From the NCBI GenBank assembly GCA_029959085.1, contig JARWIR010000062.1:2976001-3040000 (forward strand): a DNA stretch of 64,000 bases. Direction: 5' to 3'. The notes under the pieces are model-generated. The model made no database searches and was not told where the DNA came from. It worked only from the letters and a program-made list of their open reading frames with translations. Positions 47,250 to 59,500 of the stretch are shown here, one piece after another. The DNA comes from Nemophila menziesii. Its lineage: Eukaryota; Streptophyta; Magnoliopsida; Boraginales; Hydrophyllaceae. How positions within the stretch are numbered: the first letter of the stretch is position 1; the number at the start of each line of letters is the position of its first letter. The position numbers and the translations under genes were made by a program.

Positions 47250-48759
47250 TGGTGTCGCCTATGGTGTGATAAAAATAAGATAAATAATAAGTCAGAAAAC
47301 AACGCACTCTCACCCTAGACAGGCACAGTACTGCAAGTATTGCAAGACGTATGCAAGTTTTAATGATAAGAAAGTTCGTTCTCGAATGGGTAGTAATAAC
47401 GAGTAAGAAGTAATTAATTAAAAGATAGGAAATAAAAAGAGAATAAATTTTGAAATAGCTAAATTAAACTAAGAAAATTAAAGACAGTAAATTAAATACG
47501 AAGAATATGAGATTGAAAGTATAGCTTAGGTTTTGCTAGTATGCACTAATCCTTCTAATTCTTTCTATCAAATCTAGTTAATAAGGAAGATAATTAGCTC
47601 TTGGATACTTAGTCAGGATTCTAAATTCCCATACCTTAGACCTTGAGAGCGACTAAGGGGGCTACGGACACACCACGAGGCTGGTTCAAATAGGGTTTAC
47701 AAGCGCTACCAAGGCCCTAAGCAATCAATTTCCATACATGGTGATAGTGATTAAATTATACCCTAATGACTATCTAGTTAGAATTAGTGTTGTCAGGACC
47801 AATATCGACACTAGACGTTATGTGGTATTTCAATAATTAGACACCCAGCTTAGGTGATCATCTAACTATTATTAAGGTAATCCTATACTCGTGCACTAGC
47901 AAGGAAAACATACATTAAATCAAAACACATAAACAAATATAAAGGTAAGCAGCTAATATCAGATTAAAACATGTATATCCCAAAGAAACTTAGATAGAAA
48001 GCAATTGGAATTCATAGTTTATACATGATGCAAAACCCAAGCTATGGGAGGTTTAGTCATACCTGAAGGAAATAAATTAAGGGAAATAATAAAAGACATC
48101 ATCTTGCTCTCTACAATAACTTGGAAGAATAAAACCTTAAGAACTAATTACTATGAGGCAAGGATGATTTACAAGTTATATAAGAGTGTATTTATATGTT
48201 TTTAGAAGACCTAATTCGTTTTCTTGAAGGAGAAGGTAAGTAATGGACTCCAAGCCCAACTCAAATTCATAACCCTAAAACATGAAATCAGGTTCGTTTT
48301 TGTTTTAGTCCTAGCAGTTTCAGTACTCATCTAGTTGACACGTATGAGTAGTCGAAATTCATCTTCTCGGAAAGATATTCAACTTTGCTCTTGACCGGTT
48401 ACCCAAATTCCACACCGATCTTGAGATATAAGCTGATTTGTGGTCGTAGGTGCAGAAATTCAGATTTAAGGCAGATTTTCCTTTTCCATGATTTTAGCTT
48501 TTCTTTCCTTATCTCCAATTTACATGCTTATCTCTTTACATATCTTGTAGTCTTTGACTTGGACTCTAATTAATCTCCATAATTATTCTTAAAGCTTCAC
48601 ACTAAATAAATAATTAAACCCAATATGCTCTAAAAATATTATTTTACTAAATCAAGACTCAAAATAGGAAAGTGCATTATTTCTCAAGAAAAAGACTTCT
48701 AAATCACTAAAAATGATGTTTCATATTAACATAAATCTATCACAAATTAGGAGACATCA
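47250..48759 (-). repeat. element B 5' LTR
   Basis: It is very similar to 38979-40489. TATA-like ATATAAATAC lies at 48188-48197 on the minus strand. Right of it element A gag resumes at 48765. Confidence 0.93.
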
Positions 48760-48764
48760 CATGA

Positions 48765-49642
48765 ATTGGTTGTACCTGTAAAAATCCACCACTACACAGC
48801 AAGTCTAGATCCATCTTGAAGAGCCATCAAGTCCTCGGTAAAATATCTTCATCTGTTGAATCTCTGTGAGGCCATGATTAGGGAATCTTCTCAAGCAAAT
48901 CTGAAATTTCTTCCAACTTCTACCCAAAGTCTCGTCTTGATCTTGTTTGAATGAAGTCAATTCAACTTGCGCGTCTAATCTCATATTTATTGGGTAGTAT
49001 CTGTAGAAGAACGCAGTTGGTAATGCGTCCGATGTTGTAATTGCTCCGGGTTCATGAGAATCATGCCACTCACTTGCTCCATCAATAACGAAATACCTAA
49101 AATTCAAAAAATACATCTGATCTCTTGTTACTCCTTGCGTAATATTGGAATCACAAGATTTGCATGAACTTCTGTACAACACGGATTGGATCTTCGCCAA
49201 GTGCTCCTCAGAAATTTCCATAACTCTGAAATTGAGATAACATACCAGGATCGGGTCTGAATCTCTCAACATTAATATTTGTTGGGCAAATTTTGAGGGC
49301 AGGAGCTTGAAATGGAGCTTGTTCAAGGCCATTAACGAACCACATATCACTGTTATGAGGAGGTTGGACTTGTGGAACAAGAGGAACAAGAGCAGGATCG
49401 ATTTCATGATCATCAACCATTGCTTCTCTTTCTAATTTCTCCTCTAACTCTTTTGCTTTAGCTTCTATATTTCTTTTGTTTGCTTCTCGAACTAGGTTTT
49501 CGGGATTTGCAAGAATCACGATATCTCCAAGCATATACCACAACCTGTAAACCTGAGAAAGAAAGACAACCCAAAGCGTAAAACTGAAAAATAAAACTAA
49601 AACTAAAACAATTAAACTACTAAAGATTAACACCGGGGTCAC
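48765..49642 (-). pseudogene. element A gag, N-terminal part
   Basis: The likely start is the Met at 49534 (MLGDIVILANPENLVREANK); the more upstream codons are hydrophobic leader sequence of no gag type. A Glu/Lys-rich coiled coil follows. A frame change falls near 49210. The capsid part reads GASEWHDSHEPGAITTSDAL, MRLDAQVELTSFKQDQDETL and FPNHGLTEIQQMKIFYRGLD, as in Athila gag. A stop follows near 48795, then element B interrupts it. Confidence 0.88.
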
Positions 49643-49652
49643 ACGCTACCAT

Positions 49653-49669
49653 CCCCGGCAGCGGCGCCA
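49653..49669 (-). other. element A primer binding site (tRNA-Asp)
   Basis: TGGCGCCGCTGCCGGGG on the minus strand is complementary to the 3' end of plant tRNA-Asp(GTC) with one mismatch. It lies six bases from the LTR. Confidence 0.92.
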
Positions 49670-49675
49670 AAAACT

Positions 49676-51443
49676 TGGTGGGTCCTGGTGTGTTTATAAA
49701 TTAAGAACTGAAAATAAGGGAACCCCTTAACCTTAAGGGCATGGTTGTCAAAGTAATATATGATAAACAAGTTCGTTCGCAGGGACGGATTAGGCACAAC
49801 TCAGGTATTAATCGAAAAGTAAGAATAATTGCTTGATAGAAAAATAAATTAAAGATTTTTGTTTTGTTTTTATAAATTAAAAGATGCAAGAAAATAAACT
49901 ACGGAAATAAAATAAAGAAAATAAAAGAGAATTGAAACTTCAGATGAGAAAGAGTACATGATCCTTGCAAGGGATTCACCTAACGTAGCTAATTCATGCT
50001 TCCGTTTAAGGGCTTAAATGGTATTATTGTGCTAGTCGGGACTCTAATGTCTCCTTACCCCCGTCAGGGTGGACCTAAGAGCTATCCTACGGTATTAAAA
50101 ACCTCGTCAAAGTGAATATAATCTACTTTCAGATGAATACTAATTTACCTCATTGGTTGCATGGTTAGTTAAGCCCGTCAGGGTCAATAATGGATACTAT
50201 GCATCCATTATCTAAGTCTGTAATTAAACCCCCCGTCAAGGTGATCCATACGCCACTATATGGAATAGCCTAATTACTATGAGATAAGTTTGATTCATGA
50301 CTTCAAAATTAGTGATTAAAACAAAATAATAGTCAACATAAAATACCTAGTCTAATTAAACCATTAAATCCCAAATTCAGAAAACATAAATTAAACAGAA
50401 TTAAGTTCAACCCATATAGCGATTTTTAAGTACTAAAGAAATTAGTTCATAACGAAATGGAAAACTAAAATTAAATAAAAGGAATTCATGTTCAAATACA
50501 AAAGATAAATTGATAACCTAAAGGGTAAGATGACTGATGATGGAAGAACAGGATTCCTCCAGCACAAGCTTCTCCTTTCCTTATTGCTCTGACTTGAAAA
50601 CCTTAATCCTCTTGTGTAATTATCTAAAGTGTGTGAAAAGAGGAGGCTAAGGGTTGTATTTATAGGTGTTAGCAAGCCCTAGATCGAATTTACTTGGAGT
50701 GGAAGACAAGTTAAGAACTCTTAAATTCGTAGCCCTAAAATCTAGGAAAGGTAAGATTCTGCTGCTGATTTGTTTTGGTCATATCTCATTCAATACTTAT
50801 CCGTTTCACCCATTCCAATATTCAAAACCGCTTGTCTCAGAAAGCTCTTTCCATTGGAGCAGACCAATAGCCCAAATTCCTATCCAATATTAAGTTATGG
50901 ACTCGTCTTTGAAACGTGGCTTGAATTTCGGATTCATAAGGCAGCTTTATCTTTTCCTTCTTTGCATATATCCTTCCTTAATATTCTTATTTCCATGTAA
51001 ATCTTCTCTCCTTTACTTCTTTGACTTGACTTGGTATCTAAGTAATTACTATATATATTTTAAAGTTTCACAATAAATAATTAATTAAACCGCATATGCT
51101 TTAAAAAGAATAAATCAATAATTCAAGAAACAGAATTAGGAAAGTGCACTCTAAAAATAGAAACTCGAGTAAAAGTACTTCCTAACACACTAAAATACCC
51201 TAAGACTTTAATTCTTACTTCTCCTCCTTGGATTGGTCTTTCATGAATTTCAAGAACCTATTAACTTTGCATTAAAAACAATCAAATTCACGCACAAAAG
51301 CTCAAAAAATGCAAATAGTCAATTTCCAAGGGGAGAAAGTGAAATATGATCAATTAAGCGTAAAAGTCTATCAGATAAGTCATTTATTCACCTAAAAGGA
51401 TGTCTCCAAAGGGGTAATAAGTAGAAAAAATAAGGAGACATCA
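49676..51443 (-). repeat. element A 5' LTR
   Basis: This is a complete LTR of 1768 bp with TG...CA ends. The minus-strand TATA box CTATAAATAC is at 50656-50665. It has four CCCGTCAGGGT-like words between 50060 and 50245. TATTC follows at 51444. Confidence 0.93.
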
Positions 51444-51448
51444 TATTC

Positions 51449-52586
51449 CCTTGATCAAAAGTCCCTAATAAAATCTTTGCATTGTTAATTATCTAGCCAT
51501 CTTGAATCGAACATAAGTATATTGATTTTTCTTTATGTATCGTATTCTCCGTATGTATCAATGGTGAATGATATGAACCAATAGTCGGTTTCTCTATTCG
51601 AATGATATCTAGGGAAGTTCAAACCCAAATGTTTGAAGCTAGTGCTCTATCTAGTTTTTCTTTGACACATTCATCACCTTTTCTTCTATTCGTCTAGGTA
51701 TAGTGACATCCTTTCAAAGGAATATCAACCAGAACATTTAAGTTGATAAAATTATTAAATATAAGTAATCTATAAAATTTGGGTGCCAGTTTACCTTACT
51801 ATTCTGAGACTTTTGTGATGTCATTAAAGTCTCTGATGAATAATAACAGTTCACTGACTGAATATTTTCATTCGGTGATTTTTTCCAAAACTTTTTCTCT
51901 CTTTGTTTCTTCAGTCTGTACATGAACAAAAATGATATACCAACACAACAACGAGCCTTCATTATTTTTACTATTGTTGAAAGAAAATCTAGGAAATACA
52001 ACTCTAAACATCGTAGTATCTTTCCATAACAGTAGAATCACCAGACCTAAACGCATTTGACTAAATTGAACATATTAAACTTGTTAAAGTGATTACCAAA
52101 GTTGATATTTTTTCCTTAATCTTGATTCAAAAAGACATGTCAATGATATATCGTACTTCAAGGTGAGGGATTTAAACATATTCCTTATTATAGGAGCCTT
52201 TGCATTTTGAAAATTCCATGTCATAATAAAACCCATAAAATCCGGACACCATAGAGAACTGGTCGACATCCCACAACTTCATTCATGCGTTTCTTTCTTC
52301 ACTCGCATAACGCGGGTACTCACTTCATCACTTGAATATTCATGGAAACCTTCGTCATCCCCAAAATGACCATCACAGTTATCACTTCAATTTCATCACC
52401 CATCATCTGGTGTTTCACCTTGCATAAAATATTATAAAATTCATCGAAAAAGCTCTACATATCATTGCTTCTTCTTCCGATTCGATCGATTTACCCCGTA
52501 GTGAACATTACCTTTCTTCAAAGTTCCATCCGCTTGTGATGGACCTGTTTTATTATGTCTCTTTATAACCCTTTACTTCAGTAGCA
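51449..52586 (-). pseudogene. LINE-1 endonuclease and ORF1 end
   Basis: On the minus strand the endonuclease start is read near 52225-52120 as WNFQNAKAPIIRNMFKSLTL and then DISLTCLFESRLR, fitting the W-N-C-x-G...L-x-E-T-K start of plant LINE endonucleases. The following LGLVILLLWKDTTMFRV fits the G-G-L-A-L-L-W block. Upstream, near 52400-52290, a short acidic part (DNCDGHFGDDEG, SSDEVS) matches LINE-3 (DDCDGHLEDGSS, DSDEVVS). Frames shift several times. Element A separates it from 21714-22146. Confidence 0.75.
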
Positions 52587-53300
52587 TAAAGACTTCTTAT
52601 ATTTATTTTTGAATATGCGCGAGGTAGGACTTTTACTCATATAAATTTGGTAGCAATTGAATTTCTAAAAAAAACCTTTTTCGGACATAAGAGTCTAGGA
52701 ATTTCTTATCTTATTTAGGTCGTGTATTTATTCAACCGAGTCCTTTAGCTTGTAAAAATAATCAAATGCCAATGCGAAGTTAGTCTTTTTAAAATATAAC
52801 TTATAGCCTCATGAAGTTGTTGAATGTCTTGCTCGATCCTTAAATTTGTGGATCAGAGAGATTCACTGGAAGTTCTTTGTCTGTTGGTATTTGTAGGTTG
52901 TGGTCTAATTTGATTGATCCCTTTGTTAGTGGATCACGGTAATCGAGTGAAAGCTCTTTGTCTGCCAGTACATTTATGTCGGGGTTTTCTTTGATCAACC
53001 CCTTAGTTTGTGGATCAAAGTGATCGAGTGAAAGATATTTATCTGCCAAAACTTTTAGGCTGAGATTTTATTTGAAAAAAATTCTTTGTCTTCAGACCAA
53101 AGAGATTGGGTGCCAACGTGAAGTTTGTCTTTTTTTTGCCAATGCAAAATTGGTCTTAGGTGCCATTACAAAATTGGTCTTTGATGCCAACTGAAGTTGC
53201 TCGTAGGTGCCAATTTAAATAGGTTTTTGGTACAAATTAGATAATTGTCTTTTATGCCAACCAAAGTTGGTCAGGTTCACCCTAGGGTTGAGGATATTCT
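52587..53300 (-). pseudogene. peptide-repeat region upstream of LINE-1
   Basis: In the sense of LINE-1 (minus), first come 24-bp units reading K-T-N-F-x-L-A-P at about 53260-53110 (SKTNFVMAPKTNFALAKK), partly out of frame. Then comes an open stretch 53049-52840 with a 27-residue repeat: ADKYLSLDHFDPQTKGLIKE, then ADKELSLDYRDPLTKGSIK, then TDKELPVNLSDP. Anchor positions 52851, 52932 and 53013 give a period of exactly 81 bp. A last KTNFALAFDYF piece is at about 52785. The repeats adjoin the LINE coding region here and at LINE-2. I do not recognise the peptide. Confidence 0.65.
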
Positions 53301-55639
53301 AACCTAAAGGTAAACACAACAGTTTACTAAATTGGGAAGGGTTAATGATAGTTACCTTAGGTTAAGATCTGTTTCACCTTGGTCAAAAGTTGTCAAATGT
53401 GCTTAAATTAATTTATCTTACATAAAAATTCAAAAATATTCAATTAAAAAACTAAACATAGTTTTGCAATATTTTTGTAACTACAATTCTTTACATAAAA
53501 ATTATAAATGAAACATAATATATATAAATGAATACCCAATAACTGAATCCCCATATTAAATTTATACATATCGTTATTATTGTTATACTATTCCAGTTTG
53601 AATGTAATATAAAACAAAACAAATACATTCTTACTTCTATTTTTAGCTACTAATTAAACTTTAAATCCTACAACTTTAAACTCTAATTAAACAAACACAT
53701 TCTTTTTACACAACCTTTACAAAAAACATTATATATGGAAAAAATTACACTCCTCATTGTTGGGTCCAAACCAATTTTCTGATAAAATATGAATTCAGAA
53801 ATCAAATATTTGACTTTCTAGTTTTTCTAAGAATAATACCGGAGATCATGTAAATATAGTTCATGATATGGATTTTATAAGCAATCAATCATGGAAAAGA
53901 GAGAATTTTTAAAAAAAATATATCATCCACCCATATGAAATACACATCATCATGGATCATATTTGTGCGATTTCTTTTTATACGTAATATCTAGTATTGC
54001 TGTTTTTTTAAATAAAAAATATTATCTTATCTTGTTGTGCTTGATTTGAACCTAGAAATTGAGTTTTTTTTTATTCTTGGGCTCGATTGGAAAATCATAA
54101 TCAGATTAACTCATTGCTCATCCCTCTTTTAAACCTAAACTCTTCTCTTTTCACGATATAAGAAAAATCTCTTCATAACACCCACCCAACGCTCTCCTGA
54201 ATATATAAGATAACGCCGCCCACTTAGGGATGTTCTCCACCGTCATCAACCTAACCTTGCTTGCTACGACATTAATGAGAATAGATCATAGAAAAACTTC
54301 AAAATAAGGTAAAAAGATATTTTTTACCATTAAAACCTTAAAAACCTTATATTATTTTAACCTAGTTTCATCATTTTATACATTTTTTCAAAATTTTCAT
54401 ATGTAAGTTTATATGTAATTGTAATATTGGAGATTGTCTAAGTAATGCTTATAAACGTTTAATCTTCATGTGAATTTAATAAAGGCTTAGACTAGTAAAA
54501 GGCTTAATCTGAATATCTAGTTCAAATTTTGAGATTTTTATAGAAATCAATATGGATACCTATTTATGATAATTTATCATTAATCACGTCTTATGTAGTA
54601 ACACAATTATTTCCTCTATTCATTGCTTAAATATTATTTAAAAATAATGAAAATAATGATAATCATTATATTACAAATTTATTTTTTAGGCCGAGTGAGA
54701 TGATTATTTATAAAATGCATAATTATTTTGTCTGTTGTTGGGGATGGTGGTAAATGTAGTAGTCTACGGAAAAGGTAAGATAAAGGGTTATTAAGACATT
54801 TATCTTGAAAAATAATGATATATTATGAATTTAGAATGCATTATGGATGTTTCTATTTGTTATATGGATTCGATTGTCAAGTTTTTTGGACGTGTCCTCT
54901 CTCTATAGTAATAGAGGGATATGATAATTTGTTTTTTATTTTTTTCATTGGACAAAAAAAATCCTTTATATAAATCTAAACATTATGTGTAAAAATATTT
55001 AACATATATCAAAAGATTTAGTCATTAATTTTAATTTTAACTTGAAATATATATTCTTAGTTATTACACATTATCTAAACTCTAAATTGTTCCATTAATT
55101 TTAAAAATTATATCGCATATACTTTGAAATAAGAAAAAAAATATTAATATACATTTTTCTTTATTCTTAACCAAGATTCATTTACATAATTAAAATTTAG
55201 GGTCATGTTAAACATGCAATTGTTATGGACATGCATTAAAGAATAAGATCGATGCCCATATCATTTCAATCAACTATAAATATCTCACTGGTCAGATTTA
55301 CTTCTTAATAACCTATGATACATATAATATATATTTTTAACCAGAGCTACACATTTTATTTGATTTTATTTTAACTTTTTCATGTCTATTTGATTTGTTA
55401 AGCTTATTAGATGATACTGGAACGAGTTATAGTTTATAAAGACAAAAAAATTTAGTTGAATTGATGGTTAAAGACCGATTATAAATTAGTTCACTTTTAT
55501 GTGAAGTCTAATTAAAAATTATTATATAGAGCATTTTTGGATGACATTGGTTAATAATTTACAGGCTATCTTTTTATAAAGAATTGTTGAACATTAAAGA
55601 GTAGTGCACAATTATTTATCTTTGGCTTTCTTGTGAATA
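53301..55639 (+). other. gene-like 5' block, copy 2 (first exon and intron)
   Basis: This is homologous to 10866-12379 and 15358-15540. The best-kept stretch, near 54060-54310, includes GATAACGCCGCC and an exon-like end CTTCAAAATAAG before GTAAAAAG. An AT-rich intron-like stretch runs to CTTGTGAATAG at 55639. No coding sequence was read in it. Confidence 0.45.
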
Positions 55640-56513
55640 GAAATTATATTAAATTTATGTTGATACATCTCAGATATATATTCTATGAGGGTGGTGGGGC
55701 TAATCTTGGTGGTTGTGGGGCTAATCTTTGTGGTGACGGGTGTGGAAGGGAGACCACTCGCCTCTTGCCGAGAGAAAAAATTGATGAGAAGAGTGATGAC
55801 ATTGTGTCTTTCTGTTTGAATATAGCTCATTGGACTTTCAAATAATGTGCTTAAACATCATTGGTACGCAAGAAAAAACCAATTACAAAGAGTTGGTATG
55901 CCAATACGCCATAAAGTTACAAATCATGAACAACCATCAAGAGAAATCGACATTATTTTCGATGCTTTCCCTTCCTGATTCTCACCATTATCGACATTAA
56001 TAACAAATTAAGAGACCAATCAATCATTCAAGACTTATTAGACGGTCCCGATCTTTCGAAAATATGTATGAAGAACTCATGATGGATGTTGGATTACAAG
56101 CAAAATATTCAATCAAAGGTAAGACTATAATGCTTTTTTTTTCAATTTTAGTTATCTTTAAAATTATCATTTATATTTCCCCTTTTAAAAGTATATATTT
56201 TCATTCCTTATTACCCAGGATCATATACAATCAAGTCTTCAAATGAAGGTATCAACCCAATGGATAAATATTTAGAGACGTTAGTTGAAAATTTTCCTAT
56301 AGATAAACCGACACTCAATTGATACAAAGAAATCAAGAATCATTCTAAAGAAAAAGCTTCAAATTTCATCCATTTAGGAGATGTTGGAACAACAAATATT
56401 CATGGTGAATAATTAGCTCAAATTGACACCCCAACAATGACAAGCAACTCTAGAATAACTTGCCTACAATTTTTGACAATTGAGGATGTATTTTTATGAT
56501 AAAAGAATGTTCA
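55640..56513 (+). pseudogene. exon remnants of an unrecognised gene, copy 2
   Basis: After the acceptor at 55639, an open frame to 55845 has a Gly/Cys-rich part (GGCGANLCGDGCGRE) and DIVSFCLNIAHWTFK. Further pieces read SFENMYEELMMDVGLQAKYS, then GTAAGA at 56119 as a donor and TTACCCAG at 56219 as an acceptor, then EGINPMDKYLETLVENFPID and IHLGDVGTTNIHGE. Frame breaks and stops are present. The consistent splice signals suggest a former host gene. I cannot name it. LINE-2 interrupts it at 56514. Confidence 0.4.
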
Positions 56514-59500
56514 ATTTTTTTTACTGAAATAGAATATGATAAGACTATGTATTTGTTTTCTTTGCATTAATAGCTGAATTTAGTTAAAAAAATCATGGTA
56601 GGATTTTCTAGTTAGTTACCCCTTAATTTTGAATTTCTTGAACAATTTCATGGTATCCAAGTAGAAAGAGTTACTCTTTAGATTTAGGCCCGATGTTATT
56701 TTCATAGCAAAAAAGGCGGCCCATGCTTTTCCTTCCTTGCACGACCTTACTTTCCCTCTTTTCTTAATCTTCTGAGCTATGTTACCTTCTTTATTTACCG
56801 TAATCAAGGCTATCCCTACCGGTTCCTATTCATTGGTAAAGGATGCATCATTTAACCAAATAAAATCCGCATTGTATTAGTAAATCTATTCTATCTCCGT
56901 GTTTCTTCTATCATCAGCGTCTATAACCTTTTTTCTATTCGTTTCAGCTCCTCTTTATTTGAAGAAGTCACCCAAGAGTCTATTCATCTTCATATTGATG
57001 CCTTGGACATCCCATATTTTCTTTCCAAAAAAAGTTTCCATCTTTAAATTCTAAAGAAACCATATTATTTTGAGGATGAAGGCGACTGCATATTTCTTAT
57101 CCTATCCATTATTAATAATATTTTTAATGGTTAATGTAAACCATTCTTTCATAGAGCCTTTGAAGTCTCTATCAATTTCGATTTGCATATTTTTATGTAG
57201 TCCAGAATTCCAAACCGAAAGGACATTTAAGAAACATTTCTCACCATTGACGCATTAAATCCTCAATACAGTTCTTCTTTTTCAAGTTTTTCTTGGTTGT
57301 AATTGCCCCATTAATAAATTTCCAGACAAAAATCCTAATTTTGGTTGGTAGATTCAAGTGCCATATTGTATTCCAGTTTTCACCATTTTCTAGTTTCCTT
57401 GTGATCGAACTTTGTCCTTCCTTGTCACATTCTTCTTGAAACAGAGTGTGGTAGCAAGATTTAATAGTATAATTTCCCTTATTTGTGTGCGACCATATAA
57501 TCCTATCCTCTTTATTCATGTGAAGAATTAGAGTTATGATAATCTCATTAATTACGTAACCTGGACAAAGTTACTAATGGTATTAATGTCCTAGCCGAAT
57601 AGATCCTCTTTAAACAATTACTCAATGTATTCTATGTTACATCATTCTTGCTTTTTGATCATTTTTAATTTTCCTAACCACGAGTCTTCTCATATCTTAG
57701 TTGTTAATCATTGTCAATTTGCCAAACATATTTTTTTTAAAGAAATTGAAGACCTTTAAAAATACTAGCCCACCTCCATGACCTATTTCTTTCTAGTTTA
57801 GCATTCCAAAACAAATAAATTGGGTAAGAAATACATTTTATCACTCAAGCAACTAGGAAATCTGGGTTATTAATCATGCTACATGCTTGGTTTGCGAGCA
57901 TGGCTATATTCATTATCTGGAAGTCTCTAAATCCAATACCTCCACTAGATTTTGATATAGCTATTTTTTCCAGGCTATCCAATGTATCTTCTTTTCTATG
58001 TCGAGGCCAACCAGAAGTTTGAAATGCCATCTTTCTACACTAACTTTTGAAAATTCAAAAATTCATATTTCGTAATTCTGTATTGCCTCAAGCACTAGTT
58101 TCATTAGAACTTTTTTACCACCATTGAAAATACTTTCAATGCCCAGCTTGCCGATTTTGTGAGAATTCTATCTTTTGTACAATTTAAATTTTTCAGATTT
58201 AGCTCACTTCAATGTGAGTGGTATACCTTAATATTTTTCATAAAGATGAAATTCTTACAGTTCCCAAATAATTTCAAACATCATTCATGATCTCTTCTGG
58301 AGTCCCTTTTCTAAAAAGGATCGATTACTTCCATAAATTAACTTATTTTTCTGCTTCACAATATTCCCAGATTGTATTCTAGAAGCTTTTCAATTCAACC
58401 ATGTTAAAATTGACAAAGAAATGTGTGTCATCCACAAACAGTAAGTGTGTTTGTTTCAGGCAACTCATTTTGTTGGTGATTCCTTCGATGCTACCTTATT
58501 TACATGTATAATTGATGAGCACAATCATCCCTTGTGTCGTGAGGGAGAATACCTAATATACTTTGTCATAATTTTTTTCCATATCGAGTTTAATTGTCGC
58601 ATAAATTTTGTTTATATCATTTTGGTGTTGAGAGTGTAGGACATTTCTTGCGCTACCAGAATGTTATCTTGGATACTTATTCCCTTGATAAATGATGATT
58701 AGGTGGGTGAAACAATAGAATCCATGTATGGTTGTAATATTAGTGACAATTTTTTTTGTGATAATATTGTAAATGAAATTAATGAACGAGATTTGTCTAT
58801 AGTCTCTAACATTTTCTTGGGTATCAATGTGATGAGAGTATAATTAATTTTGTCTAAAGGTGTGTTATCCGGAAAGAACCTTTTGACGATTTCGTAAATA
58901 TCATCTTTAATTAAATCCCGAAATTCTTAGTAAAAATTGCAACGAAGTCCGTCCGGGCCCGAAACTTTGGCCCAGACATACTAAAGATAGTTGTCTTAAC
59001 CTCCTCCATATAGAGTATCCTAAGGAGAGTAGAGTTCATATCATACGGTACTTTGTGAGGGGTGAAATTTACGACTTCACTAGTTCCTTGGATTGTGTTA
59101 CATAAGAAGAGATTACTGTAATGATTATATATCATTTATCGGATTTCTTGAGGATCATCCACCCATTTGTTGTTAACATATTTTAGTTTACTTATTATGT
59201 TAATGTTCCTTTGTAATATTATCAAAGCAAACACGTTTCAGTTTAAATTTTTAAGATTTTTCTTTTTCTGGTTGCGTGTTTTAAATCTAAAACCTACAAC
59301 CTCTGCATATCTGGTTACTCTTTAGTATAGTAACTACATAAATCATATTACTCATTACTTGAAAAAAAACCCTAGGTATCATATGTCTCTCTACATTTTT
59401 TCTTTCATTTTCTTTTAAAATATCTCAATCTTTCAATAATTTATAGAGTTAAAAAAATTAATCTCAAGTTACTTTTTCAAAATAAAAGATTATATGAAGG

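Larger units (their letters stand above)
38979..48759 (-). mobile_element. Athila element B, non-autonomous gag-only derivative
   Basis: The LTRs are at 47250-48759 (5') and 38979-40489 (3'), both with TG...CA ends. The target duplication is CATGG/CATGA (4 of 5). It is inserted in gag of element A in the same orientation. It has a tRNA-Asp primer site, a long gag-PR frame with one stop and one frameshift, only the tail of integrase, the palindromic array, a 3' ORF and a PPT. RT, RNase H and most of IN are missing with no remnant. In a 380-bp LTR stretch I count about 11 differences. Confidence 0.92.
22147..51443 (-). mobile_element. Athila element A (Ty3/gypsy), host of two nested insertions
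   Basis: The ends are TGGTGGGTCC and GACATCA, and TATTC is duplicated exactly at 22142-22146 and 51444-51448. The 5' LTR is at 49676-51443 and the split 3' LTR at 22147-23522 plus 30997-31383. The primer site matches the 3' end of plant tRNA-Asp. Without Copia-2 and element B it is about 12 kb, a normal Athila size. The order is gag, PR, RT, RNase H, IN, tandem array, 3' ORF, PPT. The frame is broken many times. RT sequence (EGQRRLMPAMKEV, WVSPVQCVPKKGG) is characteristic of the Athila clade. LTR differences are clearly more frequent than in Copia-2. Confidence 0.93.
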
